From contig RAZA01000010.1 in assembly GCA_003612485.1 (NCBI GenBank), forward strand, positions 1 through 64,000: a stretch of DNA of 64,000 bases. The letters are read 5' to 3'. The notes under the pieces were generated by a model, which was given only the letters and a program-made list of their open reading frames with translations, searched no databases and was not told the DNA's origin. This document shows positions 26,360 to 35,382 of the stretch, in pieces (the stretch's first letter is position 1; every line of letters starts with the position of its first letter). Source of the stretch: a bacterium D16-50. Its GTDB lineage: Bacteria; Bacillota; Clostridia; Lachnospirales; Lachnospiraceae. Made by a program: the position numbers and the translations under genes.

Positions 26360-26480
26360 CTCCGCTCTTTTGGTTTCACCCGATCCCTCTGCTTCCGCTT
26401 TTCCGGGCTCCATCCGGCTCCTCTGCTTCCGCTTTTCCGACTTCCGCCCGGCTCCTCTGCTTCCGCTCCCATGCCGCATG
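26360..26480. repeat. Imperfect tandem repeat in an intergenic region
   Basis: A unit of about 50 bases containing CTCTGCTTCCGCTTTTCCG occurs twice and again in truncated form, with CCGGCTCC between copies. It lies between the second dehydrogenase and the isomerase gene, upstream of the latter's ribosome binding site. No hairpin or conserved reading frame is evident. Confidence 0.6.
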
Positions 26481-26532
26481 CATTTGCCAGCACGCCCTAA
26501 GCCCTTCCAAGAGACAAAGGGCGTCAGGAGAG

Positions 26533-27720
26533 TCAATATGTCTTGCTGTTGTCCACCACCACCTGAGATTCCTTCTTCACCACCGTGGAAGTGCGGATTT
26601 TCTCCTGCAGCAGCTCATAGAATCTCTCGTCCGGGAAGTTTTTCACATCCACCGTCTCCCCGGTCCAAGCGCTCAAATGAATGGCGTTGGAAATGGTCAG
26701 GCCCAGAATGCCATCCTCCCCCTTGGCCAGAAGCTCCGTGCCCCGCAAAATCCCAGAGGCGAAATCCTTCAGGATTCCCACATGCTGAGGGCCGCCGGAA
26801 AAGTCCGCAGGAATGCTGCACTCCCAGCACTCCGGCTTTCCAAAAGGCTCCTGATTGATCTTGTTGTGTTCCCTCTCGGATATCACGTTCCTATGGAAGA
26901 GAATGCGGTTATGCTCCACCACCACCTTGCCCATGTCACAAGCGATCTCCAGACGGTTAGTGCCCGGCACCTCCCCCGTGGAGGTGATGTATTCTCCCGT
27001 AGTGCCGTTGTCATACTCAAAAAACGCCATCACGTCATCTTCTACTTCGATATCATAATATTTCCCAAAGCTGGCCTTGGCGAAAATTCTGTCCGGCATG
27101 CCGAACAGCCACTGCCAGAGATCCAGCTGATGTGGATTCTGATTGATCAGAGCGCCGCCGCCCTCCGTCTTCCACGTGGAACGCCAGGTACTGCTGTCAT
27201 GGTAAGCCTGAGGTCTGTACCAGTCCGTGATAATCCATGTGATCCTCTTGATATGCCCCAGCTCCCCCTTGCGAATCATCTCCCGGAGCTTCTGGTACAC
27301 CGGATTGGTCCGCTGGTTGTACATGATGCCGAACTTTTTGTCGGACTGCGCCGCCGCTGCGTTCATCTCCTTCACCTGCTTGGTATGTACCCCCGCCGGC
27401 TTCTCCGTGATCACATGGAGCCCGTGCCGGAACGCATCTATAGCCAAGCCCGGATGGTCATAATGGGGCGTGGCGATGATCACTGCGTCGCAGAGTCCGC
27501 TGCAAAACATTTCCCCTGCATCCCCGAATACCGGCACCTCGGGATACTGCCTTCTGGCAGCCTCCTGTCTGGCGGGGGAGATATCGCAGATAGCCCCCAG
27601 CACCATATCCGGCACCTTGCCGCCTGCAACGTTTCCGGCATGGCCCGTGCCCATGTTGCCGAAGCCAATGACCCCCAGCCTCACCTTGTTATCCGCTCCC
27701 TTTACATGTCCTTTTTCCAT
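26533..27720 (-). CDS. Gfo/Idh/MocA family oxidoreductase
   Basis: A 395-residue dehydrogenase with Rossmann motif LGVIGFGNMGTGHAGN (about 14-29), HVITEKPAGVHTKQV (about 100-114) holding the EKP Lys, and GGGALINQNPHQLDLW (about 190). It is longer than the relative at 24433 mainly through the C-terminal part. The start follows AAAGGAGCAGT. The gene sits between two TIM-barrel isomerases, an arrangement typical of clusters that oxidise, isomerise and cleave sugars or cyclitols. The substrate is not determined. Confidence 0.85.
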   Translation of the reverse strand: MEKGHVKGADNKVRLGVIGFGNMGTGHAGNVAGGKVPDMVLGAICDISPARQEAARRQYPEVPVFGDAGEMFCSGLCDAVIIATPHYDHPGLAIDAFRHGLHVITEKPAGVHTKQVKEMNAAAAQSDKKFGIMYNQRTNPVYQKLREMIRKGELGHIKRITWIITDWYRPQAYHDSSTWRSTWKTEGGGALINQNPHQLDLWQWLFGMPDRIFAKASFGKYYDIEVEDDVMAFFEYDNGTTGEYITSTGEVPGTNRLEIACDMGKVVVEHNRILFHRNVISEREHNKINQEPFGKPECWECSIPADFSGGPQHVGILKDFASGILRGTELLAKGEDGILGLTISNAIHLSAWTGETVDVKNFPDERFYELLQEKIRTSTVVKKESQVVVDNSKTY

Positions 27721-27855
27721 ACTGCTCCTTTCCATTTCCGGATACACTACTTAATCTTCATCAGTTTTTGTCACATATCGAAATCTCTTCAGCACATACT
27801 CCGCCATGACCCGAAACGGCTCGGAAGAATCTTTGTCCGATTATCTTCACCGGAT

Positions 27856-28710
27856 TCACGCCATGATTCCGTCCACTATCTCCTCCAGCGCCCGATAGGC
27901 CAAGGTAAAGGTTCCCTCTCCTCCCTGCGGAAGGTTCAGCATCTTGTCGTCAAGTTCCAGACCTGCCAGCCCGTCAAAGCTGCCCAGATGAGGTTCCAGA
28001 CTCAAGAACCCGTCATATCCGCCGGCAAAAAGGCTTTTCAGCACGTAAGCCACATTGCCGTCCCCTGAGCCTGCAGGCACCACCCTGCCGTCCTCCAAGA
28101 ACGCATCCTTCACATGCACATAGGCGATGAAATCCTTCAGCTTGTCATAGGCTTCTCTGGTGTCCTGACCGCACTGCACGAAATTGGCAGGATCGAACAC
28201 CGCCCGAAAATGGGAACAGCCCAGCTCCCGCATCAGATCCGCACATCTTTCCGCCGTGTCCCCGTAGATATCCTTCTCGTTTTCATGGAGCAGCACCACG
28301 TCCTGCTCCTTCGCATAGGAAATCATTCTGCCCAGCCGCCCAAGCACCTGATCCCGCTCCTCCTCGGTCCAGTCTCCGCCGTCATGATAAAAGCTGAACA
28401 TCCTGATATACCTTGCATCCAGCTTTTTTGCAATCTCCACCACTCTCTGGAACTGCCGGAAATGGACTTCAAAATCATCCTCCAGCATCGCCTTGCCGAT
28501 GGGGGATCCTATCGAAGACACCCGGATCCCCTGAGCCTCCATCTTGTCACGAAGCTTCTCCACCTCCCCGTCGCTCAGATCCGCAATGTTCCTGCCATCG
28601 ATCCCCCGAGGTTCAAAATAATGGATGTCCAGCTTTTTCAACACACTGAACTGGGTGTCCACATCGCTTGCAATCTCATCCGAAAATCCGCTGATTTTTG
28701 CATATCTCAT
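27856..28710 (-). CDS. Sugar phosphate isomerase/epimerase (TIM barrel)
   Basis: A 284-residue enzyme of the xylose-isomerase-like/AP-endonuclease-2 fold. Expected metal ligands are seen in VVLLHENEKDIYG (about 148-160), FRAVFDPANFVQCG (about 180) and YVHVKDAF (about 207), with a C-terminal FLSLEPHLG. AAAGGGAGGTAAAGGT precedes the start. It is probably the first gene of the minus-strand operon continuing to 24433, divergent from an AraC regulator. Confidence 0.82.
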   Translation of the reverse strand: MRYAKISGFSDEIASDVDTQFSVLKKLDIHYFEPRGIDGRNIADLSDGEVEKLRDKMEAQGIRVSSIGSPIGKAMLEDDFEVHFRQFQRVVEIAKKLDARYIRMFSFYHDGGDWTEEERDQVLGRLGRMISYAKEQDVVLLHENEKDIYGDTAERCADLMRELGCSHFRAVFDPANFVQCGQDTREAYDKLKDFIAYVHVKDAFLEDGRVVPAGSGDGNVAYVLKSLFAGGYDGFLSLEPHLGSFDGLAGLELDDKMLNLPQGGEGTFTLAYRALEEIVDGIMA

Positions 28711-28975
28711 ACCTTTACCTCCCTTTTGAAATCCCGAAACCGGCCTAAGTATCGTCTCCGCATTCTGATTATTTTCTTTTCATTCATCATAATCCATCTT
28801 TTTCACAAATAAAATACTGATTCTTGCGAAAAGTATTGCAATTATTGCCTGCCTATCATAAAATGACAATGGTAACATCACTGATAGGAGCATCCGCCAA
28901 AAGCACCGCTGCAGCATAAAGAGGAGGCCCAGAGCGGAGAGATGAAACCTTTTAAGAGAAGAGAGGTATTTTGCT

Positions 28976-29773
28976 ATGGAATCCTGCTACACCATAGGCG
29001 AGTCCTTTACCGCCGCCCCCACCAACGCATACTTCCAGCTCCATAACCACAACGACTATGAGATCCTCTTTTTTTTGGAAGGAGACGCCAAATACGTGGT
29101 GGAGGATAAGATGTACACTCTGGAACCCGGAGATCTCATTATCATACGCAAGCATGAATTCCACCGCATCTACCACAACAGTCCCACGCCCTACCGCCGC
29201 GCGGTGCTCATGGTCTCCCCGGCCTTCTTTCAGGAGAACGGCTGCACCGACTATGAGGAGCAATTTCTCAATTCCGCCCCCGGCACGGGAAACAAGATCG
29301 CTGCGGACGCCGTCCGGTCCAGCGGACTATATGACGCTTTCCTTCGTTACAGAAAATATTCCGAAGGGTATCGGCTGTCTGCCGATACCCCCGTCTTAAA
29401 GTCTGTCATTGTGGAAATATTGTATCTGATCAATCGGATCAGCTGTTTTTCCTCTTCGGACTGCTCTACCAATCCCATCAAATCAGTGATTCTGTATCTG
29501 AACAACAATTATGACACTTCTGTCACTCTGGACTCCCTGCAGAAGAGATTCTTTATCTCCAAATACTACCTATGCAGAGAGTTCCGCAAAGCCACCGGCC
29601 TCACCGTACATGAGTATATCCGGCGCAAGCGTCTCACCAGAGTCCGGGAGCTGCGCTCTCAGGGCCTGCGCATCAACGACGCCGCGCTGGAAGCCGGGTT
29701 CAACGACTATTCCTCCTTCTATCGGGCTTTCCAGAAAGAATACGGCATGCCGCCCCGGATGGACGTGTTCTGA
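28976..29773 (+). CDS. AraC-family regulator with cupin sensor domain
   Basis: A 265-residue regulator. The N-terminal cupin domain has HNHNDYEILFFLEG (about 23-36) and LEPGDLIIIRKHEFH. The C-terminal double helix-turn-helix (about 160-265) has FFISKYYLCREFRKATG and the conserved ALEAGFNDYSSFYRAFQKEYG. It is divergent from the isomerase-dehydrogenase operon, which it most likely controls in response to a sugar. Confidence 0.88.
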   Translation: MESCYTIGESFTAAPTNAYFQLHNHNDYEILFFLEGDAKYVVEDKMYTLEPGDLIIIRKHEFHRIYHNSPTPYRRAVLMVSPAFFQENGCTDYEEQFLNSAPGTGNKIAADAVRSSGLYDAFLRYRKYSEGYRLSADTPVLKSVIVEILYLINRISCFSSSDCSTNPIKSVILYLNNNYDTSVTLDSLQKRFFISKYYLCREFRKATGLTVHEYIRRKRLTRVRELRSQGLRINDAALEAGFNDYSSFYRAFQKEYGMPPRMDVF

Positions 29774-29819
29774 GCCGGCATCCGTGAAAATATACGGATC
29801 GTCTTTGTTCCTTTTCGTC

Positions 29820-31142
29820 TCAGCGTTTTTTTCTGTCCCCGGAATATCCCTTTACACTTCCATGGGACTTCCCTGCCTTCTTTTCACCATCATCGGATCC
29901 GAAACCGGCTTGATCTCCCGTGGCCTCCACATCCTTTCGCCCTGCAGCCCCTCCTATGGCCCCGGCCGCATCCTCCCCATTTCTTTTCTCGGCCGACAGC
30001 GGAATCCCTCTGGCCCTATTCCGGTTGTTCACGCTCTCCCGCAGCAGCGTATATCCGGTGGACATCAGCGGAATAAAAAACAGCATGCCCGAAACGCCAA
30101 AGAGACTGCCGCCCACGCTGACGGCCATCAGCACCCATATGGCGGGCAGGCCTACGGAGTTTCCCACCACTCTGGGATAGATCAGATTCCCCTCCACCTG
30201 CTGCAGAATCAGAAACAGTATCACGAACCACAGCGCCTGCAGAGGATTGTCTATGAGAATCACGAAGGCTCCCACCGCGCAGCCGATGAAGGCTCCTACA
30301 ATGGGAATCAGCGCCGTAAACGCGATCAGCACACCCACCATCAGCGCATAGGGCATACCGAAGATGCTCATGGCGATGACGAACATAACGCCCAGAATCA
30401 CCGCCTCCAGACATTGCCCGGTGATAAAGCTGCTAAAGTTCCGGTACAAAAGACTGCATATCTCCAGAAGCTTATTCCCCGCCGCTGCGGGCAGATAGGC
30501 GGAAACAATCCTGCGCCCCTGATCCTCCAGCCTTTCCTTCTGGGCCAAAATATAGAGCGCGAAAATAAAGGCGATCACGGCATTGACCACCCCCGATATA
30601 ATGCCGCTGGCCACGCTGACCGTGGAGTTCAGCACGTCCCCTGCGCCGTTTCTCAGAAAGTCGATGACATTGCCCAAAAGGGAATCCCAGTTGATCTCCT
30701 CCAGATCCAGCTTGTCGATCTGCCGCATCAGCTCCGGATTATTCTTTGCCAGCTTGTCCAGCTCCTCCGCCACATTGTCCATGAAGACAGGAACCTTCTT
30801 GCCGATCTCCGACGCCGTGGAGGCCACCTGAGGCACCACCGTGCCCACCACCACCGAGAGCACCAGCAGCACGGACACCATGGAAAGCACAAGACACAGA
30901 GGCCTCTTGACACTTCCGGCCCCCTTTCCCCTCCAGCGTCCCAGCAGCTTCTCCTCAAATGCCTTCATAGGAATGTTCAGGACAAAAGCTATGGCCCCGC
31001 CCGCCAGAAACGGAGTGATGATCCTAAACAAAAAGCCCACTCCCCAGAACACCTGCTGGCTGTAGATGATTCCCAGAACCAAAAGCGCCGCCAGCAGCAT
31101 CAGATGCCTGATCTGCTTCAATTTCTCTCTTCCAAATTCCAT
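29820..31142 (-). CDS. AI-2E family transporter-like membrane protein
   Basis: A 440-residue multi-pass protein. Two early membrane segments, a long amphipathic region (about 95-180) and a C-terminal bundle with MSIFGMPYALMVGVLIAFTA and IPIVGAFIGC match the AI-2E (YdbT/TqsA) family. Members export small molecules or ions, and a signal role should not be assumed. The C-terminal 60 residues are charged and cytoplasmic. GGGAGG lies 9 bases before the start used; longer frames to 31235 are possible. Confidence 0.85.
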   Translation of the reverse strand: MEFGREKLKQIRHLMLLAALLVLGIIYSQQVFWGVGFLFRIITPFLAGGAIAFVLNIPMKAFEEKLLGRWRGKGAGSVKRPLCLVLSMVSVLLVLSVVVGTVVPQVASTASEIGKKVPVFMDNVAEELDKLAKNNPELMRQIDKLDLEEINWDSLLGNVIDFLRNGAGDVLNSTVSVASGIISGVVNAVIAFIFALYILAQKERLEDQGRRIVSAYLPAAAGNKLLEICSLLYRNFSSFITGQCLEAVILGVMFVIAMSIFGMPYALMVGVLIAFTALIPIVGAFIGCAVGAFVILIDNPLQALWFVILFLILQQVEGNLIYPRVVGNSVGLPAIWVLMAVSVGGSLFGVSGMLFFIPLMSTGYTLLRESVNNRNRARGIPLSAEKRNGEDAAGAIGGAAGRKDVEATGDQAGFGSDDGEKKAGKSHGSVKGYSGDRKKR

Positions 31143-31365
31143 TCGCATACCTCCCTGCCCGCCGGGCATCCTTGGCCCCTTTCGGGCCGGCCGTCCCTCA
31201 GAACCGGCCAAATCTTTCTTTTGACTTCTTTTCATTGTACACTACATTATACGCTTTGATAAGCCTGAAAGGCAATTTCTGCCTAAACTACATACTCTGA
31301 TCCGGATAGGCCGTGACCCCAGCCCTCTTTCCCCCCAAAAGGAAGCTTACGTATAAACGTATCTC

Positions 31366-31938
31366 TCAAACTATTTCCTCTTCTGCTCCCTTTTCTTCTT
31401 GTCCAGCCTCCTCTTTTCGCCCACCTGCCAAACCGTCAGAACCTTCTTTTTCTTCATATGAATCATCGGCAGGAGGTTTATACACGGTATAATAACTATG
31501 TATTTTTGATGCGTCCACATTTGCGGAGATAAAGTCTGCCATAGATCCAAAGCCATCCATCAATTTCTCCACCTTCACCTTTTTTCCCGACAAGGTTTTG
31601 ATCTTGATCTGCTCCGTATAAACATAATTGTTCAGCGCCTTCTTCCATTCAACATGCTCCACGTCGGAAACGTCAAAATGATATTTGCGGCCCATCCAAG
31701 TTCTCACAGAAATCGTGGTTTTGTTTACCGTGATCCTGAATACCTTTGCCATGAGTATCAGCCACATATTCATCAATAGATAGGGAAAAAAGAAAAGGAA
31801 CATCAAGGCAAAATTTGTTGTTTCCCTATTGAATATCATTTGCACAATAAAGACCAATGCAGCACATCCAATACCTATAATCCCCAAGTAAAATGAATGC
31901 CCCGACATTTTGACCGTAAAACCAGAGCGTACTCTCAT
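31366..31938 (-). CDS. Small membrane protein with PH-like domain
   Basis: A 190-residue protein with two membrane segments (about 16-34 and 44-64). A beta-rich domain (about 66-150) begins RITVNKTTISVRTWMGRKY and looks like a bacterial PH/YdbT-like fold. A disordered acidic Lys/Glu-rich tail follows. No family is certain. It lies alone between the AI-2E-like gene and the broken prolyl-tRNA editing gene. Confidence 0.5.
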   Translation of the reverse strand: MRVRSGFTVKMSGHSFYLGIIGIGCAALVFIVQMIFNRETTNFALMFLFFFPYLLMNMWLILMAKVFRITVNKTTISVRTWMGRKYHFDVSDVEHVEWKKALNNYVYTEQIKIKTLSGKKVKVEKLMDGFGSMADFISANVDASKIHSYYTVYKPPADDSYEEKEGSDGLAGGRKEEAGQEEKGAEEEIV

Positions 31939-31992
31939 ATTATACCCCTATCTTCTATCCCTGCAAGAATCCCCTTATGACCCTGCTGCATT

Positions 31993-32562
31993 TCAAACGC
32001 ATTCATCTCTCCGGTTCTCCTCCCCCTCCAAATGCACTACCCGGTATCCATGATGCACTGCCTCCAGAAACCTCCCAAAAACAGCCTCCGTCCTCAGCCG
32101 CAGGCTGGAGGTATTGACACAAGGGTGGCAGCCCACATACTCCTCCGTCAGCACATCCTCGTCCACAAGCAGCTCCACATTGTTTTCCTTATCGTTCATC
32201 AAACCCATGACGCTGACGGAACCCGGAACAATGTCTAAATATTTCTCCATAAATTCCGCCGGAGCGAAAGACAGCCTTGCACTGCCTATCTGATGGGATA
32301 TCTCCTTGGTCTTGAACTTTTTGTCATCACGGATCATCAGCAGATAAAACTTTGTTTTCTGGGCATTGCATAAAAAAAGATTTTTGCAGATCACCGCAGG
32401 GGCCAGTACCTTATCGATCTCCAGACAGTCTTCCATAGTTCGGGCTGCCTCATGATCCACTCACTCATACCGGATGTCCAGAGCGTCCAGAAGGTCGTAC
32501 AGCCTCATCTCCTTCTCCAAGCGCCCTCCCTTAGGTCTCCCCTTTTCCAAGACATATTCCAT
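31993..32562 (-). pseudogene. Prolyl-tRNA editing (ProXp/YbaK-like) gene interrupted by TGA
   Basis: From ATG at 32562, with GGGGAGGAAAAGGGG upstream, the frame reads MEYVLEKGRPKGG and MRLYDLLDALDIRYE and then meets TGA at 32461-32463. It resumes at once as VDHEAARTMEDC. Both sides match the prolyl-tRNA synthetase-associated editing domain, whose members usually carry an Arg at the stop position, so a CGA-to-TGA change explains it. The downstream part (155 residues if read from GTG at 32460) keeps KNLFLCNAQKTKFYL, IGSARLSFA and EEYVGCHPCVNTSSL. It would hydrolyse Ala-tRNA(Pro). Alternatives are a sequencing error or a restart at GTG with reduced function. Confidence 0.75.
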
Positions 32563-32722
32563 CCCCTTTTCCTCCCCTTCCCCAGCCGTGAAAATTTTTG
32601 TCCCTGAAACCGGAAATCACATATCCGTCTCCACAAAATGAACCGTCGGTTCCGCCCCTTTTTTCATCGCTTAACCACACTATTTTACCATATGTGCATA
32701 CCCAAATCTATTAAATAATGCT

Positions 32723-32755
32723 AAAAAAAGGCAGGGCCCCTGCCCCGCCTTTTTG
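32723..32755 (-). terminator. Terminator of the sugar-import operon
   Basis: On the minus strand AAAAAGGC...GCCTTTTTTT forms an outer stem, with GGCAGGGGCCCTGCC inside and a seven-T run. It lies 24 bases behind the solute-binding protein gene. The symmetric A/T flanks would let it act in both directions. Confidence 0.85.
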
Positions 32756-32778
32756 CTTCGGAAATACGATTCCCTATC

Positions 32779-34374
32779 TCAGTTCTCGTTTGCCTTCAGG
32801 AACTCCTGAGCCTGCTTCTGCATCTCGGCATACACCTTGTCCGCTCCTGCAGTCGTCATCTTACTCTTCAGCTTTGCAATGTCCCCTGCGGGATCGTCCG
32901 TGAAGCCCAGACCCAGCAGCTTGTAATCAGAGTTGAAGATCTCCGTAATGGTAGCGATCTCGTTCTTTACATCGGCATCGTTAAACACGAATGTCTGATA
33001 ACGCCTGCTGCGGGCATTTTCCTTCCAGACAGCGTTCAGTTCCTCCAGATTGGGAATGCCTCCCTCCAGCACTCTCCAGTTCGCGTCGTTGCGCACGCCC
33101 CAGTTGCAGTTGCCGTCATAGGCATAGTTTGCGCTGTCAGGCAGGGATACCAGAGCGTTGTCTCCGGCAGCTTCCCAGTGCTTGCCTTCAATGCCGTAGC
33201 AGAACAGATTGTTGATCTCCACATCATTGCGCAGGTAGTCAAGAGCCATCAGGGCGCGCTCCGGATTCTTGGACTTGGAGAAAATGCTCATGCCGTTTGC
33301 CAGATAAGAATTCAATACGGGCGGAGCGCCGTCCTGTGCGTCAAATACCTGAACCTTCCACTCAGGATGCTCGGTGGACATCTGAGAATAGATGCTTTTG
33401 GCGGTATTGGCATTGCATAGGGCCATAGCTGATCTTCCCGCCAGAAAGCTCTCCGTATTGTTCTGGGTATTCACAACGGCATTCTTGCTCCAGAAGCCCC
33501 TGTCCTTCCAATCCTTCAGACGCTCGATAACCCCCTGAAACAGCGCCTGATCGTAATTACCTTTCACCTCTGCATTGTCATCCAGTTCACTGACGCTGCC
33601 CATGGCCTGCCATGTGCCGATACCGGCCACTTTTTCCTCGGACTCCCAGTTTGCCTTTTCCCACATACGGTCAAACACGAACAGTTTGTCATAATCAGAA
33701 CCTACATCCAAAGGAATCAGGGTGGGCTCGTTCGCCACAATTGCATCCATATAGGCTTCCGCCTCATCCAGAGACGAAACGGATTTGATATCGTATTTCT
33801 CCATCAGATCACCCCTAACCATATACACATAGGAAGTGATTTCCTTATAGTTCATAGGCAGCATGAATACCTGACCGTTCACCTTTGCCTGCTCCCACGC
33901 CTCAGGATAGATGGTGGCCGCCGTCATAGGCGCATACGTGTCAAGCGCCTCCTGCGTGATCTCCCAGAAGCCCTGCTTGGTGGCCTGACCATTGTAGAAA
34001 CACCAGTCTGCGGTATAGATGATGTCCCATTCCTCGCCGGAGGCAAAGATCAGAGGGTATTTCTCCTCATACTCGCCCCAGCTCATGAACTTCACGTTAA
34101 TGGTGGCATTGATTTCCTCTTTCAGCCTTGCATTGATCTTTTCAAACACCTCGTCATTGTCTACCGGGCGGTCTCCGATCAGATACATTGTCAGCTCCAC
34201 CTCTTTGGAGATATCCGGCCCATTTCCCTCCGGCTGACCTGCATCCGGCACGGAAGCCTTTGTAGATTCCGGCGTGCCCGAACCCTCAGCAGGCTCGCTG
34301 CCGCATCCGCCCAGAACGCCGATCCCCAACAGCATTGCCATGAGCAAACTACAGATTCTTGTTCTCTTTCTCAT
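32779..34374 (-). CDS. Extracellular solute-binding lipoprotein (sugar ABC importer)
   Basis: A 531-residue lipoprotein with signal MRKRTRICSLLMAMLLGIG and lipobox VLGGCGS (Cys about 26). A Pro/Ser/Gly-rich linker follows, then a family 1 solute-binding fold with ELTMYLIGDRPVDNDEVFEKI. Length and C-terminal LKANEN match LipO/YtcQ-type oligosaccharide binders. AAAGGAGGAAGGATTT precedes the start. It is the last gene behind two permeases, all divergent from a YesN/YesM-type sensor pair that probably induces them. Confidence 0.88.
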   Translation of the reverse strand: MRKRTRICSLLMAMLLGIGVLGGCGSEPAEGSGTPESTKASVPDAGQPEGNGPDISKEVELTMYLIGDRPVDNDEVFEKINARLKEEINATINVKFMSWGEYEEKYPLIFASGEEWDIIYTADWCFYNGQATKQGFWEITQEALDTYAPMTAATIYPEAWEQAKVNGQVFMLPMNYKEITSYVYMVRGDLMEKYDIKSVSSLDEAEAYMDAIVANEPTLIPLDVGSDYDKLFVFDRMWEKANWESEEKVAGIGTWQAMGSVSELDDNAEVKGNYDQALFQGVIERLKDWKDRGFWSKNAVVNTQNNTESFLAGRSAMALCNANTAKSIYSQMSTEHPEWKVQVFDAQDGAPPVLNSYLANGMSIFSKSKNPERALMALDYLRNDVEINNLFCYGIEGKHWEAAGDNALVSLPDSANYAYDGNCNWGVRNDANWRVLEGGIPNLEELNAVWKENARSRRYQTFVFNDADVKNEIATITEIFNSDYKLLGLGFTDDPAGDIAKLKSKMTTAGADKVYAEMQKQAQEFLKANEN

Positions 34375-34415
34375 AAATCCTTCCTCCTTTATAAATTTTG
34401 GAATTATAAGGTTTT

Positions 34416-35330
34416 TTAACCTTTTACCGCACCGATGGTAACGCCCTTTACAAAGTATTTCTGCAGGAAAGGGTACAGCAGGATAATGGGGCCGGTGGCT
34501 ACCACCGTCATGGCCAGCTTCATAGGCTCGCTGGGCACGTCGCTGGCAGGAATGCCGCTTCTCGCAGCGGCGGCGCTCATGGCCTGAGCCTTGGTAAGAA
34601 TATTGTTCAGGAAATACTGGAGAGGGTACATATCCCGCCTGCCCTCGTCCAGAAACAGCATGGCATTGTACCAATCGTTCCAATAGTTCAGTGCAATGAA
34701 CAATCCCACCGTGGCCAGCCCCGCTTTGGACAAGGGCAGCGCTATGTGCAGATAGATCCGGAAATCTCCCGCACCGTCCAGCTTTGCCGATTCATATAGA
34801 GCATCCGGTATGCTCATCATGTAGCTTTTCAGTATCAGCAGATAGGTCACATTGATCAGAATCGGAAGAATCAATGCTATCATACTGTTATGAAAATGCA
34901 GATATTTCGTATTGAAAATGTACCATGGCACCAGACCTCCTCCAAAGATCGAGGTAAAGTAAAAGAAGAAGGATACCTGATACCGATACCGAAAGTCCCT
35001 GCTGGCAAGCACGTAGGCCGCCATGCTGGTAAGCCACAGCCCCAGCAGGGTCCCCGTCACCGTCACAAAGATCGTGATGCCGTAGGCCCGCAGCAGCTCT
35101 TCCGGAATTTTGAACAGCATCTTATATGCGTCAAGGGAAAAGGTCTCCGGAATCAGCCTATAGCCGTGGAGCTGGATGGCATACTGTTCCGACACGGATC
35201 CGCTCAGCACCAATAGAAAAGGCAGCAGACATGCGACGGAAAGTATGGCCAATATCACATAGGAAAATATGTTGAACAAAATGCGGTCCCGTCCCACGGG
35301 TTTTCTGCCGCGGTGTTTTGTGCTTGCCAT
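34416..35330 (-). CDS. Carbohydrate ABC transporter permease (YtcP/LplC type)
   Basis: A 304-residue membrane protein with six predicted segments. The permease EAA-like loop is ALYESAKLDGAGDFRIYLH (about 195-213), where it contacts the ATPase. It ends in the typical KYFVKGVTIGAVKG. AGGGAGGCTGTGCCC precedes the ATG used. It lies 41 bases upstream of the binding-protein gene. Confidence 0.9.
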   Translation of the reverse strand: MASTKHRGRKPVGRDRILFNIFSYVILAILSVACLLPFLLVLSGSVSEQYAIQLHGYRLIPETFSLDAYKMLFKIPEELLRAYGITIFVTVTGTLLGLWLTSMAAYVLASRDFRYRYQVSFFFYFTSIFGGGLVPWYIFNTKYLHFHNSMIALILPILINVTYLLILKSYMMSIPDALYESAKLDGAGDFRIYLHIALPLSKAGLATVGLFIALNYWNDWYNAMLFLDEGRRDMYPLQYFLNNILTKAQAMSAAAARSGIPASDVPSEPMKLAMTVVATGPIILLYPFLQKYFVKGVTIGAVKG

Positions 35331-35382
35331 GGGCACAGCCTCCCTTCTGTCTTTCTTTCTCCGGCTCCGATTCCTGCCCTCC

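Noticed and set aside
30016..30414. Alternative frame inside the AI-2E-like gene
   Set aside because: It is a shifted frame of a clear membrane protein with no ribosome site.
32461..32463. Selenocysteine reading of the in-frame TGA
   Set aside because: The family has Arg rather than Cys at this position and I see no convincing stem-loop directly after the codon.
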